A DNA stretch of 64,000 bases from Bretschneidera sinensis (Eukaryota; Streptophyta; Magnoliopsida; Brassicales; Akaniaceae), in the NCBI GenBank assembly GCA_023935145.1, contig CM043697.1:48775001-48839000 (forward strand). The letters run 5' to 3'. Position numbers and translations under genes: made by a program. Below are positions 46,437 to 58,629 of this stretch, piece by piece. The notes below the pieces were generated by a model. It was given only the letters and a program-made list of their open reading frames with translations. It had not been told where the DNA came from and did not search any database. How positions within the stretch are numbered: position 1 is the stretch's first letter; each line of letters opens with the position of its first letter.

Positions 46437-47339
46437 TGATGAGGACACGGCTAACAAATGGGAGGCAGATCCTATTAAAGTTCCAATTGGTCAAGTTACA
46501 AGGGCCTGAGCTAAATGGTTTATTCAAGTTCCAATTGGTCCAGTTATGAGGACCCAAGCTAAATGGTTCAAGAAAACTCTCAATTAGCTTATTCAACACA
46601 TTTGGGCTAAGAACCATCTTTGGGGGCCCAAGGATGATGCTATACATGATCCACAAGGATGAGTTTCCATGATCCAATGGAACTTCCACTTTAGAATTTC
46701 GGGAGGACCCAATGACTAGAATTAAAATGGTCATATCTTCTTTCCTGCAACTCCAAATGGGCTGAAACTTGTTGGGATGGAAAGATGACATCTTGAACTT
46801 CAATTTAGACCTAAGAAAGTTCCAAAAAGGATATCGTTTGGGCTTGTTATGATGGGCCTAAATCCAGCAGGCTGTTGAATCCGAATCTTCTTCCACTTTG
46901 GGCTTGCACCTTGCACCTTTTCTTAATTGTTTCCTTCTGAATTTAATTGTTGCATTATAAGGCTTGCATGCGAAGTTAGGTACTTTCTTTATTTGAATTT
47001 TAGGTTATCAGAATTCTATTTTGGTTTATTTCCTATTTCGTAGTTTCCTATTCCTGCCAGAATTCTGTTTAGGTTTATTTCTTATTTCTTAGTTTTCCTT
47101 TTTCTAATTGGTTACGAATTCTCATGTATTTAAATAGTCATTGGCTTTTGGAATAACACAATTCAGATTTGATTCATACTTTTGGAGAGAAATTTCTCTT
47201 GGGTTCTTTTAGAACTTTTGAACTTATTGGAGTTTCCGTGGCGTTCATCTTCGACTTATCAATCAATCCTTCCATAAATTGATTGTGGCATCTTCATTAT
47301 ACAAAGGTTCTTGCTTCAATATAAGCAACGGGTCGCGGT
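46437..47339 (+). repeat. 3' LTR of element E, 3' end missing
   Basis: It aligns with 41963-42815 and has an extra repeated TCAGAATTCTRTTTRGGTTT segment near 47010-47080. It breaks off at GGGTCGCGGT, the end of the first unit of the 54-bp duplication, directly against FLZ coding sequence. Confidence 0.85.
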
Positions 47340-47795
47340 GGGAGAAATTTGGACTCTAAGCTTCACTCCAAACAGAACCGTTTTGTTGTTGATGGCCTCA
47401 TTAGAATTTATATTGTTCTCTTCAATGCTTTTTTCACTGAATGTATCAACATGAGCAAGACCAATGCCTTTTATTGTGTCCAATTTCTCCCATGAGCGTT
47501 TGTTCTCTTGGCGAAATTTGGGGGATTTGGACTGTGAAATGTCATTCCAAAAATGGTTGTTACCAAAAAGAAAGAATGGTTTATATGTGTTGAGAGTTGA
47601 AGTTGGGCTTATAATTAGACCTTCAGTTTCAAAGAGACTCTTTTTGGTGAAAGCTTTGAATCTTGGAGAATTAAAGAAAGAGGTGATGGGTCTTGTGTAG
47701 TTGTGAGTAGGAGATGATTGAGAGCTGTGATCAGCCATTACAGCTTGCTCCTTGCTGGTCACTGCTCTGGATCTATTCCTCAGCATAATTACCAC
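47340..47795 (-). pseudogene. FLZ gene, exon 1, 5' part with start codon
   Basis: The frame opens MVIMLRNRSRAVTSKEQAVM; family members usually start at the second Met (MLRNRSRAVTS, 47786), so that is the likelier start. It continues ADHSSQSSPTHNYTRPITSF, FNSPRFKAFTKKSLFETEGL and KRSWEKLDTIKGIGLAHVD, then NKTVLFGVKLRVQISP, all typical of long FLZ proteins, and is cut there by element E. A donor-like TTTCAG/GTGAGT at about 47950 and an acceptor-like TATTTGGCAG near 47866 suggest a small 5' UTR intron. FLZ proteins are known as plant SnRK1-binding adaptors. This copy is disrupted. Confidence 0.88.
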
Positions 47796-49550
47796 TTAAT
47801 TATCAGATGATTCTCAGCCCAAGAGAAAAGATCAATCAACAATATTAACTGATTGTGCTGCCAAATACAAAAAAGAGAAAATAATAATGAGGTATTAAGA
47901 AATAGGAGTAATTCAAATGAGGAAATGATGCATCAAGACATGAAACTCACCTGAAATGATTAGAGAGTAACATTAACCTGAGGCCAAAATGAATTGCTGC
48001 ATATGATAGTCCCAAAACCAGCTTTATTCAAAAGTAGGGATATAAGTTCTCTTTTAACTCACAAAACTCAGAAACCCAGAAGAAAAAAAAGAGTACAGAA
48101 ACGGGAAAAACCTTTAAAAAAAAAAAAAAGTACTCTAGGAAATTGAAATGGCTCCTAAATCTCTGTAGGCTCCATGGCTAAACACTAAAAGAAAAAAAAT
48201 AAAATAGTAAAAATCTGGGTTTTCTCTATTTTGTCTTATGCTCCTGCATGTACCTAATATACTACTATACAACTGAACAAGAACAACAGGAATCAACGCT
48301 CATAACAGGAGCCGGCATGCGAATGCGAGTCACATGATCAACAGAAGACATGAAGATTAGCTCTGCTATTGGCAGCAAATTAAAGGTCTTTAAATGCATA
48401 TACACCCAACCCAGATTATTTTGCTACTCCCTATTAAAGAAAAGACACTATCATCATCATGACTGATGAATGAAAGATAAGCTACATTTTTATTAAATAT
48501 TTCTGTCACTAAAACTTTTAGAACTACTTTATGTTCGTGGGTTTTTCACTTTCCAGTACTGTTGATCAAAATCGATTTCTCTCTGCAAACTTCCTCTTTA
48601 TTCTCCAGTTTTTTCAGTCCTGCAATGGCAACTCTGCAAAAGAGAAAGTCAAATAATGATGAGAGAAAAGGGGGGGAAAAAGAGGTTAAACTTAGAAGGG
48701 TAGGGCTGTGTCTGGGTGCGCCATTTTAAAGGGAGAAATTTTTGGATGGCTCCTGTTTAAACTTTGATTTAGATAAATTAAGAACTTCAAAGATAATTTA
48801 AAATTTTTTATTTATAACATTAATTTTTAAATTTTATATTTATATTAATATTATTAATAAAAAATTTTAAAATTATAATTGAAGTTTTTAAATTTTAATT
48901 TTAAAGAGGAAAGACGAAGAGGCGTGAGCATCAGAATGACATTACAGACTAAAAACAACGAACGGTAGTTATTTTCGTTTTTTTTTTTTTAAATGTATTT
49001 TAAAGCTTTTTCTCTGTATAATATTCATATGTGATTTTTGTCTTTTTGTGGAGATTTTTTTATTTTTATGTTTATGATGTAACGCTATAACGATTATAGA
49101 GTAGTAATAAAAACAGAGCAACTTTTTCAGTTGCTTTTTTTGTTAAATTTTTTAAAAACTTGAGATTAATTTTGTTTTTAAAAAAATTGAAAGTGTATTC
49201 ACAGTAAATTTAGGTCCCACTAATCATGCTCTTGCTTTTTTTTTCAATGATATGAAGCTTGTGGGACCCAATACTGAAAGGGTGGGCCCAATAACAATAA
49301 ACGGATGAAAATTTGGGGGGGGACTGTTACACTGCATATAACGGATAAATCCAACTCGTTGCTGTTTCTCAACAAGCGGAAAACAATGGGTCCACCTATA
49401 CGCACTTGGATATAAGCCCAAGGCAGTTCAGGGCGCCACCAGGGGCTGTGTCTTAAACAATGGGTCCAGTCTTCGATGGCCTACTAGATGAGCCAAGTCT
49501 TGTAACAGCAACCTTCTCTTGAATACTTAAATGTGAATTATTGAAAGGAA
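47796..49550 (-). other. FLZ upstream region (5' UTR and promoter side)
   Basis: No coding frame. The first several hundred bases are probably 5' UTR of the FLZ gene, with a possible intron near 47866-47949. Further out, homopolymers and a less AT-rich section (49200-49500) occur. The promoter could not be placed. Confidence 0.45.
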
Positions 49551-50037
49551 TCTGCGAATATCATAAAAAGAAAAATGGTAAATTACATTACACTATGTTT
49601 AAATTTACTGAAATGATATTAATCAACCAAGTTTTTTTAAAATTTATGATTCACTTTAAAACATCAATTTTTACTATCAAGATTTTAATTAGATATTATT
49701 TTTCATGATGATCAAAGTACTCTCACTAAATTAAAATGATGCTGCATGTTTTTATCTTTTTATAAAAATATGAACTCAAGTAACTTCAAAATTTGTGTCA
49801 TAAATAATTGATACATAGAATTATAAAACTTATCGTAATCACTTGAAGATATTTTAACTCGAGTAATTTGGTCATCATGAAAAGTAATATCCAATTAAAA
49901 TTTTGATTATTCAAAAAAATTCAATTTTTGACTGTTTGATGGTAGAAATTGGTATTTTAGGGGTAAATCATAAGTTTTAAAAAGATTTGATATGTTAGTG
50001 CCAAATAATGCAGTGTAATGTCCTCAAAGAAAAAAAA

Positions 50038-50350
50038 ACGATTGTGTCGATGACTTGGATTTGAAAGAAAAAAAAGAGAAGAAAAAACCATTTAATTTAC
50101 CAAATATTAATTAATTCCTTCCTAAATCAAAATGTATTGATACTTGTCTGATTAATTTTTGCATTTTATACCCAAAAAAAATGCATCATCAAATGTATTC
50201 ATTTCTCACATTAAGTTCATTTTTCAAATATGTCTATATATATATATATATATATATAAAACAATTGTGTCAATGACTTGGATTTGAAGGGGAAAAAAAA
50301 AAACCATTTAATTTACCAAATATTAATTAATTCCTTCCCAAATCAAAATG
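50038..50350. repeat. Direct duplication, about 90 bp per copy
   Basis: Copies at about 50038-50136 and 50262-50350 share GTGTCRATGACTTGGATTTG, CATTTAATTTACCAAATATT and AATTAATTCCTTCCYAAATC. They are about 125 bp apart, with a TA run between them and a longer TA run just after the second. Confidence 0.85.

Positions 50351-50360
<10 letters not shown>

Positions 50361-50423
<63 letters not shown>
50361..50423. repeat. TA microsatellite
   Basis: About 31 TA dinucleotides, preceded by a short TG run (50349-50360). Confidence 0.95.
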
Positions 50424-50426
<3 letters not shown>

Positions 50427-53163
50427 GGTAATCAAGGAATTAGTTCGGATTTTAATCACTTTCGATGGGTACGTCCTGGACTCTAAATCTCGATATGTAT
50501 AATCTCACACACTCCACACACCAGAGAAGCAGACTATTTAATTAAATAACTCGTGGTGACCACCACAAAAGAGTATGAGAAGTGTCGAATATTTAATATC
50601 ACATTACGAAATCTCAAGCTCTACTACTAAACCATCCATTAACGGTTTGATAATATATATTTTGAAACATCCAAACATATATGGATAATATTTTTTTCCT
50701 GGACAAAAGGGGTTGATCATTTTATGAATTTTCTTTCTCTACCTTAACTAAGATATATAGCTAAAATTCTTCTATGATTTGGAACACTTTGTAGTTTGAT
50801 TAATTTAAAATGTCTTGATTTACTTACCATTTTTTTTAAAGTTGGAATATTTGCAAAACTAAAATTGTTAATATCAGAGTAAGTTATGAAATGACAAATT
50901 TACCATAATGAAATAATGTAACAAGGTCGAGTAATTCCAAAAAATAAATAATTATGTAAGGGCAATAATGTGATTTCAAATAATTTTGTCCTTACGTTAA
51001 AAGAAAATATTGTCACTCTAATTTTGTCGATATTTTTGGCGTTCCCATCAACCGTATACCCGGTGACCACCCAAAAACCAATAACCAATAATGGAGGTGG
51101 CAACCTGCATATGTAACAATCATAAATATAAGAACCATGTTAAATTTTGGGTTGTAACCACTGATCAATTTTTTTTAATATATATATATTTTTAATATTT
51201 TTTATATTTTAAAAATAATTAATTTACTTTTTACATAATAAACATGTGTCCAATAAAATTTTATGGTGAGAATTCTGACGAAATTAATATCAATACACAC
51301 AAGAATCTTGACCGTTAAATTAAACAAAATTTTTTGTTAAGATTTTTGTGTTATTTGAAATCAGCTTTGGTTAAGGGTTTTGTGTACACTGGTGTCAATT
51401 TCATTGGAATTATTATAAAAAAATGTTTATTAGATACGTACTAAAATGTAAAAGATAAATTTATCGTTTTTAAAAAATAAAAAAAAATTTAAACATAAAA
51501 AAATATAAAAATATTTAATGATAATAACTTTCAAATTTTTATATTAGACTGGGGTGCTATCTCTAGCTAGCTACCTTCGTGATTTTAAATTTAATTTGAT
51601 GCATCAAGATTGGTGCTAGGTTCCCTTTAAGGATTTTTGTAACAAGATTTTAGTCTACTAATATAGTAGAAATTACTAATTTTTTTATGACTAATATGGT
51701 AGAAATTACTAACAAATTGTACCAAGATTCTGCTCATCTATCACGCTCTTGTAGCATATGTAGGGTCATGCCATTGCCCTTTATTCTGGGGGGAATATTG
51801 ATGGTAATTAAGGGCATCTGTCCTGCCCAAAATCTAACAAAAAACGACTCGTGTCTTTATAGAGCATCATCACTTTTATCAGTTTCTATTTTTCACAAAG
51901 ATGTCCGTGGGTTTGAAGTAAAGATTGTTATATTTATGATTGTTTCTGTTTATAAAAATATTTTTTGCTTTTATCTTCATTTCTGTGAAAATTTTATTTT
52001 GTCTTTGTTTTCATTTTTGTCGAAGGTTTTCGAAGATTTTAATCTTTATTTTCGTCCTCGTCTCCTGTCTCATTTCTGTTTTCAAATCTCAAATCGATCA
52101 TGACAAAAGAAAAAAAAAATCTTTCTGATTTTCGATACCTATAAGTATAAACAAAAAAATAGTGCGATCGTAACTGAGCAAATGAATAATAAAACTCCAT
52201 TTTCATTTTAAATAGTTATTTATATAGCTAAGAAGTAATTAGGTAATTATCAAGTTTATCTAATTTATTTACATAAAACATAAAACCTAATATAATAGAA
52301 GACAGGAAAGGAGATTTTGCGGGGCGAAGACTGCCCCATTCATCTTTGTCTCTGTTCAAACCGAAGTTTTTAAAAAGTCTTTGTCTTCATCTATATAGGG
52401 ATAAAATCATTTTCATATCCATTCTTGAAGGGTCAAAGAATTCCAAAATTTTGTCGAAATTGAATACTTTTTCCATCCCTAATTCCTGCAGCTGAATTCC
52501 TCTTGAGTGAAGATGCATTTCACATTGAGATGGATGATCAGAAAAAATACAAGGAACTAAATTAAAATAGTCTCTCATGAAATGGAGTAGTTCATTTTAT
52601 CGATCATGAACATGACCCAAATTTTCTTCATTACACATCAATGGCCTTATCTACACAATGTCTTTCTTTGCAAGTAGTTGTCAAGCACAGCCACATCTCA
52701 TAGCTCTAGGTGGCACAGTTTCTACTTGTTGTTTCGTTTATAGCCAGTCATGTGGCACTGAACAATTAATTGGGGACCTCTTAAAACGTCTTCTTCAATC
52801 TTCTTCACTGAGCTTCAATGTCAAATGACCCCACCACCCTTATCATCTAAGTGGATGTCTCTTTCACATTTATGCCTAATTTGTGTCAGATATAGTTGGT
52901 TTATTGACTAAGGCAAGGCACATTTGGCTTACCTCTAATCAAAGCCTTGATTTTTCTTTTTTTTTGATCTGTAAATGTAAATATATTACTCAAAAATTAT
53001 ATATACAAAAATACACTGGGCATACTCAGAAGATTTGATCATTACATAAAAGGTCTGAAGTCAGGAAAAAGTAAAAAAATAATCCTATACACAAAGATTT
53101 GAATTTTCCTAACTATACTTTTGGGATGAGTTACACTTCCTTAAAAAATTCTGGCATTTCTGG

Positions 53164-54053
53164 CTAGCCACAGATGGTGAATAGTACAAACAACAGCTGC
53201 CTTCTGGCCTTTGCAGCATGGCCCTTAGCTTTGGCTTCTTTGAGCATCCATTTAATTACACTTTGGATAGTGGACATGCTCCTTTTGATGCCCAACCATT
53301 TTCTAATTTCTGCCCAGACAGTAGCACTGATTCTGCAAGAGAAGAACAGATGAGAAACTGATTCTTCAGCTTCTTTGCAAAAGGGGCAGTACTTGTCCAT
53401 TTCCATGAACATAAGTTTATCTTTGGTAAACAACTTATCTTTTACAGCAAGCCATAAGATAAAAGCATGTTAGGGGTAGTGCTGCCACTCCACACCACAG
53501 AATCCCATTTAACTTTGGCCCCCTTATGCCTGAAGTGATCATAGGCTTTCTTGGTGGTGAACTGGGACTGGATCTCCCATTGACTCTTTTCAATAGCTAA
53601 TTGAACAGAAGACTCAGAGCTGATAAATCTATTCTTAATTTCCAGCAGCTGCTTCCATAGAGTAGAATCCTCATGTCTAGGACTTGAGGTCCAGATAGAT
53701 TCTGCATGAAGATAGAAATGATTAACCCATCTAACCCATAGGGAGTCCTTTTTCTGGTGAATGTTCCATAGAGACTTAGCAAGAAGAGCAAGGTTCCAGC
53801 TTTTAAGATCTCTAAACCCCAAACCTCATTCTGCTTTAGGAAGATAAACCTCCTTCCAAGCCACAAGGGCTTTCTTAGATGCTGAGTTCTTACCACTCCA
53901 CAAGAACACCTTGCAGATCCTAATTATTCTGTCTTTGATATTAGAGGGAATAGGGAAGATAGACAGCCAAAAACATTCCACTCCTTGAATCACAGACTTA
54001 ATCAATTCAGCTATGCCTACAAATGACAAATTGGTTCCAACCCAAGCACTAAT
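53164..54053 (-). pseudogene. LINE ORF2, RT C-terminus and zf-RVT domain
   Basis: It resumes after element D at ISAWVGTNLSFVGIAEL, then SVIQGVECFWLSIFPIP and FLWSGKNSASKKALVAW. Next is GLGFRDLKSWNLALLAKSLW, in the next frame after a stop at about 53826, and KKAYDHFRHKGAKVKWDSVV. The Cys-rich zf-RVT follows (KYCPFCKEAEESVSHLFFSC). Frames change near 53440. The order matches plant L1 ORF2. Confidence 0.9.
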
Positions 54054-54283
54054 TGTAAGGGCCCGGTCCAGAAAAGTTACAATATTGTCCACTTTGGGCC
54101 GAAGCCCGCACGACTTTGTTCTTGGCGAAGCCCACTGGCTCCCCAAAACGCATTGTAACCATTAAGGACTGGAACACCTTATATCTAGAACATTCTTTTC
54201 CCCTCTAGCCGATGTGGGATAACTCGCAGCACCACGTGCCATGCGGCCAACCCCTAACTGGGCCTCCAACATCGCAACATGGG
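54054..54283 (+). repeat. Left inverted-repeat arm in LTR of D
   Basis: About 230 bp, from TGTAAGGGCCCGGTCC to CCAACATCGCAACA. Its reverse complement matches 54796-55030 with about 87-90% identity by eye. Words such as ATATTGTCCACTTTGGGCC and CCGATGTGGGATAAC recall a repeat common in plant genomes. The arms start and end exactly with the LTR. Confidence 0.88.
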
Positions 54284-54289
54284 AACCTC

Positions 54290-54795
54290 TCCCTCTTGGA
54301 GCACAGCATCCCCGCTGTGTGGCCATAGCCCCCAACGGAAACCCATCTCAAGCTTTCGAGGGTCCGGTTCTGAGTGAGACCAAATCATCTCTAAACCATT
54401 TCAAAATAACGTACCACACATCTGCATTTTAATAGTACTATTTCTATGAGATTCAATCATCTATAAGTTTATTCACGATGATATATCACCCCTCAATTAT
54501 GGTAAGCAAGAAGCAGAGAATGATGAGAACCATCTAAATGATGGATTTTATGATGTGAACCTCATTACGAGGTAATTATGAGATAATTGATGGTCTTAAA
54601 AGTGGACCAATGATTGAGAAGAAGAGATTAATAGAGAATGAATTTTATGTCATGTGTATTGACAATAGAAAGTTGTCATCAGGTTATGTGAAAAATAAAT
54701 GATTAAATATTAAAAGACTGTATGAAATTTGGAATACTTTTAGTAAATTTAATTCACTGAGCTTGTGAAGCTCACTCCTCATTGTACAATGATTT
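54290..54795 (+). repeat. Central part of LTR of D
   Basis: The first about 100 bp (GGAGCACAGCATCCCCGCTG...) are not found in A or C. The rest (about 54400-54795) matches the 3' half of the A/C LTR, including TGAACCTCATTACGAGGTAA and AATTCACTGAGCTTGTGAAG. Confidence 0.8.
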
Positions 54796-55030
54796 GAGTG
54801 CTCGTGTTGCGATGTTGGAGGCCCAGTGAGGGGTCGGCTGCATAGCACGTGGTGCTGCGAGTTATCCCACATCGGCTAGAGGGGAAGAGGATGTGCTAGA
54901 TATAAGGTCTTCCAGTTCTTAATGGTTACAATGCGTTTTAGGGAGCTAGTGGGCTTCGCCAGGAACAAAGCCGTGCGGGCTTCGGCCCAAAGCGGACAAT
55001 ATTATGACTGTTATGGACCGAGCCCTTACA
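54796..55030 (+). repeat. Right inverted-repeat arm in LTR of D
   Basis: It runs from GAGTGCTCGTGTTGCGATG to GGACCGAGCCCTTACA and is complementary to 54054-54283. It replaces the usual LTR end (GGGATGGGTCGTTACA) of this family. Confidence 0.88.
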
Positions 55031-55128
55031 ATTTTGGTATCAGAGCATTAGGTTTTATGATTCTGTAGGCTGCATAAAAAAAAGTAAGAAAGTGGAAGAT
55101 TAAAGTAAACTATATTTTAACAGTCTGA

Positions 55129-56180
55129 GGATGACACGTGGACGTGCTAGAGTTAAAGTTATAGTTGTTAACTTGAAAGGGGGTGGTAGGCCCCAATATT
55201 TTTGGCAAATTGAAGTTGAGTATGAAACTGTGATGTTGATGGTAAAATTAATATTAGAAAATGTATGAGAGGATCTGAAGTTGAAAGAGATGAGCTAAGA
55301 TAAGCTCTTACACATCCCATGAGAAAATGAATGTAATAGATGATAGAGTTGATAGTCTATAGCATAGACTTGAGGAGCAGGCTAGAGCAATGCCTGATGT
55401 TGTTAATCCAGTAATGGTAGACATTTAAAAATGGGGAAAAGTGAGTTTATGCATGAGATGCAGGGAGATATAATTAAGTTGAATGCTTGTTGTTTAAAGG
55501 ATCAATGAATCCTTTTACACCTTAGTTTCGGGAGAAACATGTAAGAGACATTATTTGGTATTTTACCAGTAACTGATAGGCAGACGATTGCCTTTACTTC
55601 ATTTGAGTTAGAAGGAGAAATTTTAGAATGATGGAAGGATATTCTTTCCAGGTAAGTATGAATATTGATAGACACTTAACCTGAAATAGGTTTAAGGAAT
55701 ATTTTCTTGATAAATACTTTCCTTAGACCTTTAGAGCCCAACAAGATAGAAATTTTATTTATTTGAGGTGAATGTATTGAATATGACTCAGTATGATAAG
55801 AGAATTGTGGCTTGTTCGAGGTTTGTACCAGAAATAGTAGACCTAGAGGAGAAGGAGTGTACGAGGTTCATAAATGAATTATGTCTTAATGAATTATGTC
55901 ATATTAGTGGATATATCATTCTAGATTGAGAAAGATGTGATGGAGATTAAGGGAAGGAGAAAAAGTGGTTCAAGAGGCTTAGACATGAAGGTAATAGAGG
56001 TGGTGATAGTATAAGTGTGTAGGGTGGGAGACTACCCAGAGGAGGTGTTCCTTGTCACAGGGAACTGAAATACAGAGTCAGAGGCAAACACGATCTGTAA
56101 CTTGTGTAGCTCGGATCAATATTGGTGGGACCCTTAGATTTGGAAGACAGGGTTAAGGAATTATGAAAAATTTAAAATGG
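55129..56180 (+). pseudogene. Element D gag, decayed
   Basis: It starts GATGACACGTGGACGTGCT like the gag of element C, and shows scattered fragments such as EFMHEMQGDI, FRAQQDRNFI and a late segment matching CARSVAQSNI...GGTLRFGRQ. Stops and indels are everywhere. The sequence jumps from late gag straight into the end of the 3' LTR at about 56180, so the knuckles and all of pol are missing. Confidence 0.75.
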
Positions 56181-56284
56181 GTGTTATTTATTTTTATTGT
56201 TGCATATATGTGTCGTGTTGAGATTTCAAAATGTGATGACACCGTTTCGGGGGTGGCCAACCCGGGATAGGTTGTTACACTAAT

Positions 56285-58625
56285 GTAGCTAGAAATTTTT
56301 TCAATCAGGGGGAGGAAGTGGTTAGTTCTAAGTCTGGAAGAAGCCAAAGAAACCCCCAAATACCTGAAAGGCATGTCTCTTACACCAATGCTTGTGATCC
56401 TTTTTATTTCCAAAAGATCATTGGGAGAAATCCCAGCAGAAAATAGGTTTGATTTGGGAATGCTGGCCTGTAACCCTGAGAAGTCACGGAAGTCCCTGAC
56501 ACATTGCATAAGCTGGCTAACTGACCCCATGTCCCCTCTAGCAAACAATAATAGATCATCTGCCAAAGCCAAATGGGTGATCTTAAAAGGCACACATTTA
56601 GGATAAAACTTATATTCTGAGGATTTAACCATCCTAGCTAATAACCTGGAAAGATATTCAAGACAAAGCACAAAGAGAAAGGGGGAGAGGGGGTCCCCTT
56701 GCCTCAACCCTCTTTTCCCAGCAAAAAAATCATAGAGGCAGCCATTGATAGATAAGGAATAAGAGGGGGAAGACACACATTCCATGATCCACTTGCAAAA
56801 TTTACCTGGAAACCCAAGCTCCTTAATCATACTGACCAGAAAGTCCCAGTTAACTGAGTCATAAGCTTTCCTCAAGTTAATTTTTCAGTATGCACCTGGG
56901 AGAGATTCTTTTCCTACTATAATTTCTGAGCAGCTCCTGGACCAGATAGATGTTTTCCACCATGCTTCTGTTTCTGATGAAAGCAGCTTGGCTAAGGTTT
57001 ACAATACATTCCATAATAGGGGTAAGTTTGGTGGCCAAAATCTTAGATATGACTTTGTACACTAAATTGCAGCAGACAATTGGTCTAAATTCCTTTACTC
57101 TTGCAGCTGATTTAGTCTTAGGAATAATAGCCAGAACAATATGGTTAACTTGCTTAAGCATCTTGCCACTATTAAAGAATTTCTTCACAGCCCCCACAAA
57201 GTCTACCTTAATGATACTCCAAGCTTTCTTAAAGAAGGCAGAAGAGTACCCATCAGGGCCAGGAGACTTGTCCTCTCCTATACTGAATAAGGCAGCCTTG
57301 ATTTCCTCTTCAAAAACCTTTTGAGTCAGGAGATCAGCTGCTCCCATTCACTTTAGGTCCCTCATCAAGAACATCACTCTCATTTGGCTTTACAGGGGTG
57401 TAGGCCCCCCGCAGATTCTTATAGAAATTTAAGAATTCATTCCCCACTTGAGCTTCAGATGAAGTCTGGAAACCATCCACTGTCTCTACTGCAGATATAT
57501 GATTCCTACTGGTCTTTCTCTTCATCAGAGCATGGAAAAACTTGGACCCTCTATCACTGTTTAAAAAGAACTTGCACTTAGCCTGCTGAGCAAAAAAACT
57601 TCTTTCAGCTTCTGCTAAGTTGAAAGACTTTAACCTCATCTCAGTAACTTTAACTTGTAGCTCAGGGTCAGAGATGTTATCATGGAGCTCTTGTTGAAGT
57701 CTCAGCAATTCTTGAGATGCCTCAAAAGCTCTAACAAAAATTTGGCTAAAATGCTTCTCATTTAACAATTTGAGAAGGCCTTTTAGACTCTTCAACTTTC
57801 TGCACAGCTTGAACATCTTGAACCCAGCAATATTTCCTCTCTATGAATCCCTAACTGTCTCAAGAAACTCAGGGTGGTTGGCCCACATATTGAAAATTTT
57901 GAAAGAGCTTTTCCCTTTTTTCACCTCATCAAACAAGGAGACAATACAGTGAGAGAGATATCAGAGGCACCCTGGCAAAGTGAAAGTAGCATGAGCCTTA
58001 AACCCATTCTGCACCTAGTTACTGTTCATCATGGCCCTATCCAATTTACTCCAAGTGTGGTTATTAGAACAAGTGTTGAAGCTCCCAGAGAAGTTGATAT
58101 CAATAAGACCAATATCTAAGCAGCAGGCTTGGAAATCCCTGATCTCATAAGCTGTGATTGGATTTCCATTACCTTTCTCATCCACTGAAAACACATTATT
58201 AAAATCACCCATGACAAGCCAAGGAGAATCCAAGTTTTCATTGAAATCTCTAAGGTTGTCCCAAAGAGCCCTTCTTGTAACAATGGAATAAAAACCATAA
58301 ACAAAACTAGAAACAAAACTTGTAGCAGACACTAAGCATCTGACTTTACAATGAATTACTTAAGGATTAGCTTCCAGAACAGTAACACTGACCTTAGAAG
58401 GGTTCCACAAAATCAAAATTCTTCCTGCTTCATGCACATGAAAGTTGTTGATTTGGTTCCACAACCTGAATTTGTTCTACATAATTTTCTCCAACTTCCT
58501 TGCATCCAGCTTAGTTTCCAAAAGGCAAAAAATATCTATATTCTTATTACACATGAGGTCAGACAACCTATTATGTTTCAGGGGTTTATAGAAACCCCTG
58601 ATGTTCTAGTAGGCTATATTCATGA
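56285..58625 (-). pseudogene. LINE ORF2: endonuclease and RT
   Basis: From the 5' side: an APE-type endonuclease with NIRGF, IFCLLETKLDARKL, SPWLVMGDFNNVFSVDEKG and a decayed SDH site (YLSHCIV); a linker; then RT with SIGEDKSPGPDGYSSAFFKK, FRPIVCCNLVYKVISKILA, QAAFIRNRSMVENI, MRKAYDSVNWDFL, GLRQGDPLSPFLFVLCLEYL and LALADDLLLFARGD. The usual FADD site is LADD here. Stops or frame changes occur near 58360, 58015, 57847, 57334 and 56876. The piece ends at LIEKISSYI, where element D cuts in. Confidence 0.92.
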
Positions 58626-58629
58626 GGGG

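Larger units (their letters stand above)
41963..47339 (+). mobile_element. Ty3/gypsy element E, integrase deleted
   Basis: Order: 5' LTR 41963-42948 (TGATGAGGACAC...ATATCA), primer site TGGTATCAGAGCC from 42951, gag, protease, RT, a joined C-terminal tail, polypurine tract AAGAGGAGGGGAA, and 3' LTR from 46437. The 3' LTR stops at about 47339 and lacks roughly 100-150 bp present in the 5' copy, and the target duplication is lost with it. It interrupts exon 1 of the FLZ gene in opposite orientation. Family differs from A/C/D. Confidence 0.9.
49551..52938. other. Gene-free AT-rich stretch with simple repeats
   Basis: No domain in any frame. It holds TA microsatellites at 50231-50259 and 50361-50423, a duplicated 90-bp block, and a T-rich zone near 51940-52080 that gives a spurious open frame. 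Two frames of 138 and 62 codons at 51687-52128 overlap that zone and look like low-complexity chance. Confidence 0.55.
54054..56279 (+). mobile_element. Gypsy element D, chimeric LTR, gag only
   Basis: The unit starts TGTAAGGGCCCGG and ends GGTTGTTACA, flanked by the 5-bp duplication CTAAT (54049-54053 and 56280-56284). Removing it restores the LINE ORF2 frame (LIEKISSYI joining SAWVGTN). It has a 5' LTR of 977 bp, a Met-tRNA primer site TGGTATCAGAGCATTAGG from 55035, a decayed gag beginning ATGACACGTGGACGTG, and only about 90 bp of 3' LTR (56187-56279). Primer region, gag and 3' end match elements A and C. The 5' LTR is different: see the inverted arms. Confidence 0.9.

Noticed and set aside
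41963..47339. Target duplication for element E
   Set aside because: Left flank GCAGG is not repeated at the right edge, because the 3' LTR is truncated; not claimed.
50278..50502. 74-codon frame with a long Tyr-Ile run
   Set aside because: Again only the translation of a TA microsatellite.
51687..52128. 138- and 62-codon frames rich in Phe and Leu
   Set aside because: Low-complexity T-rich sequence, no domain.
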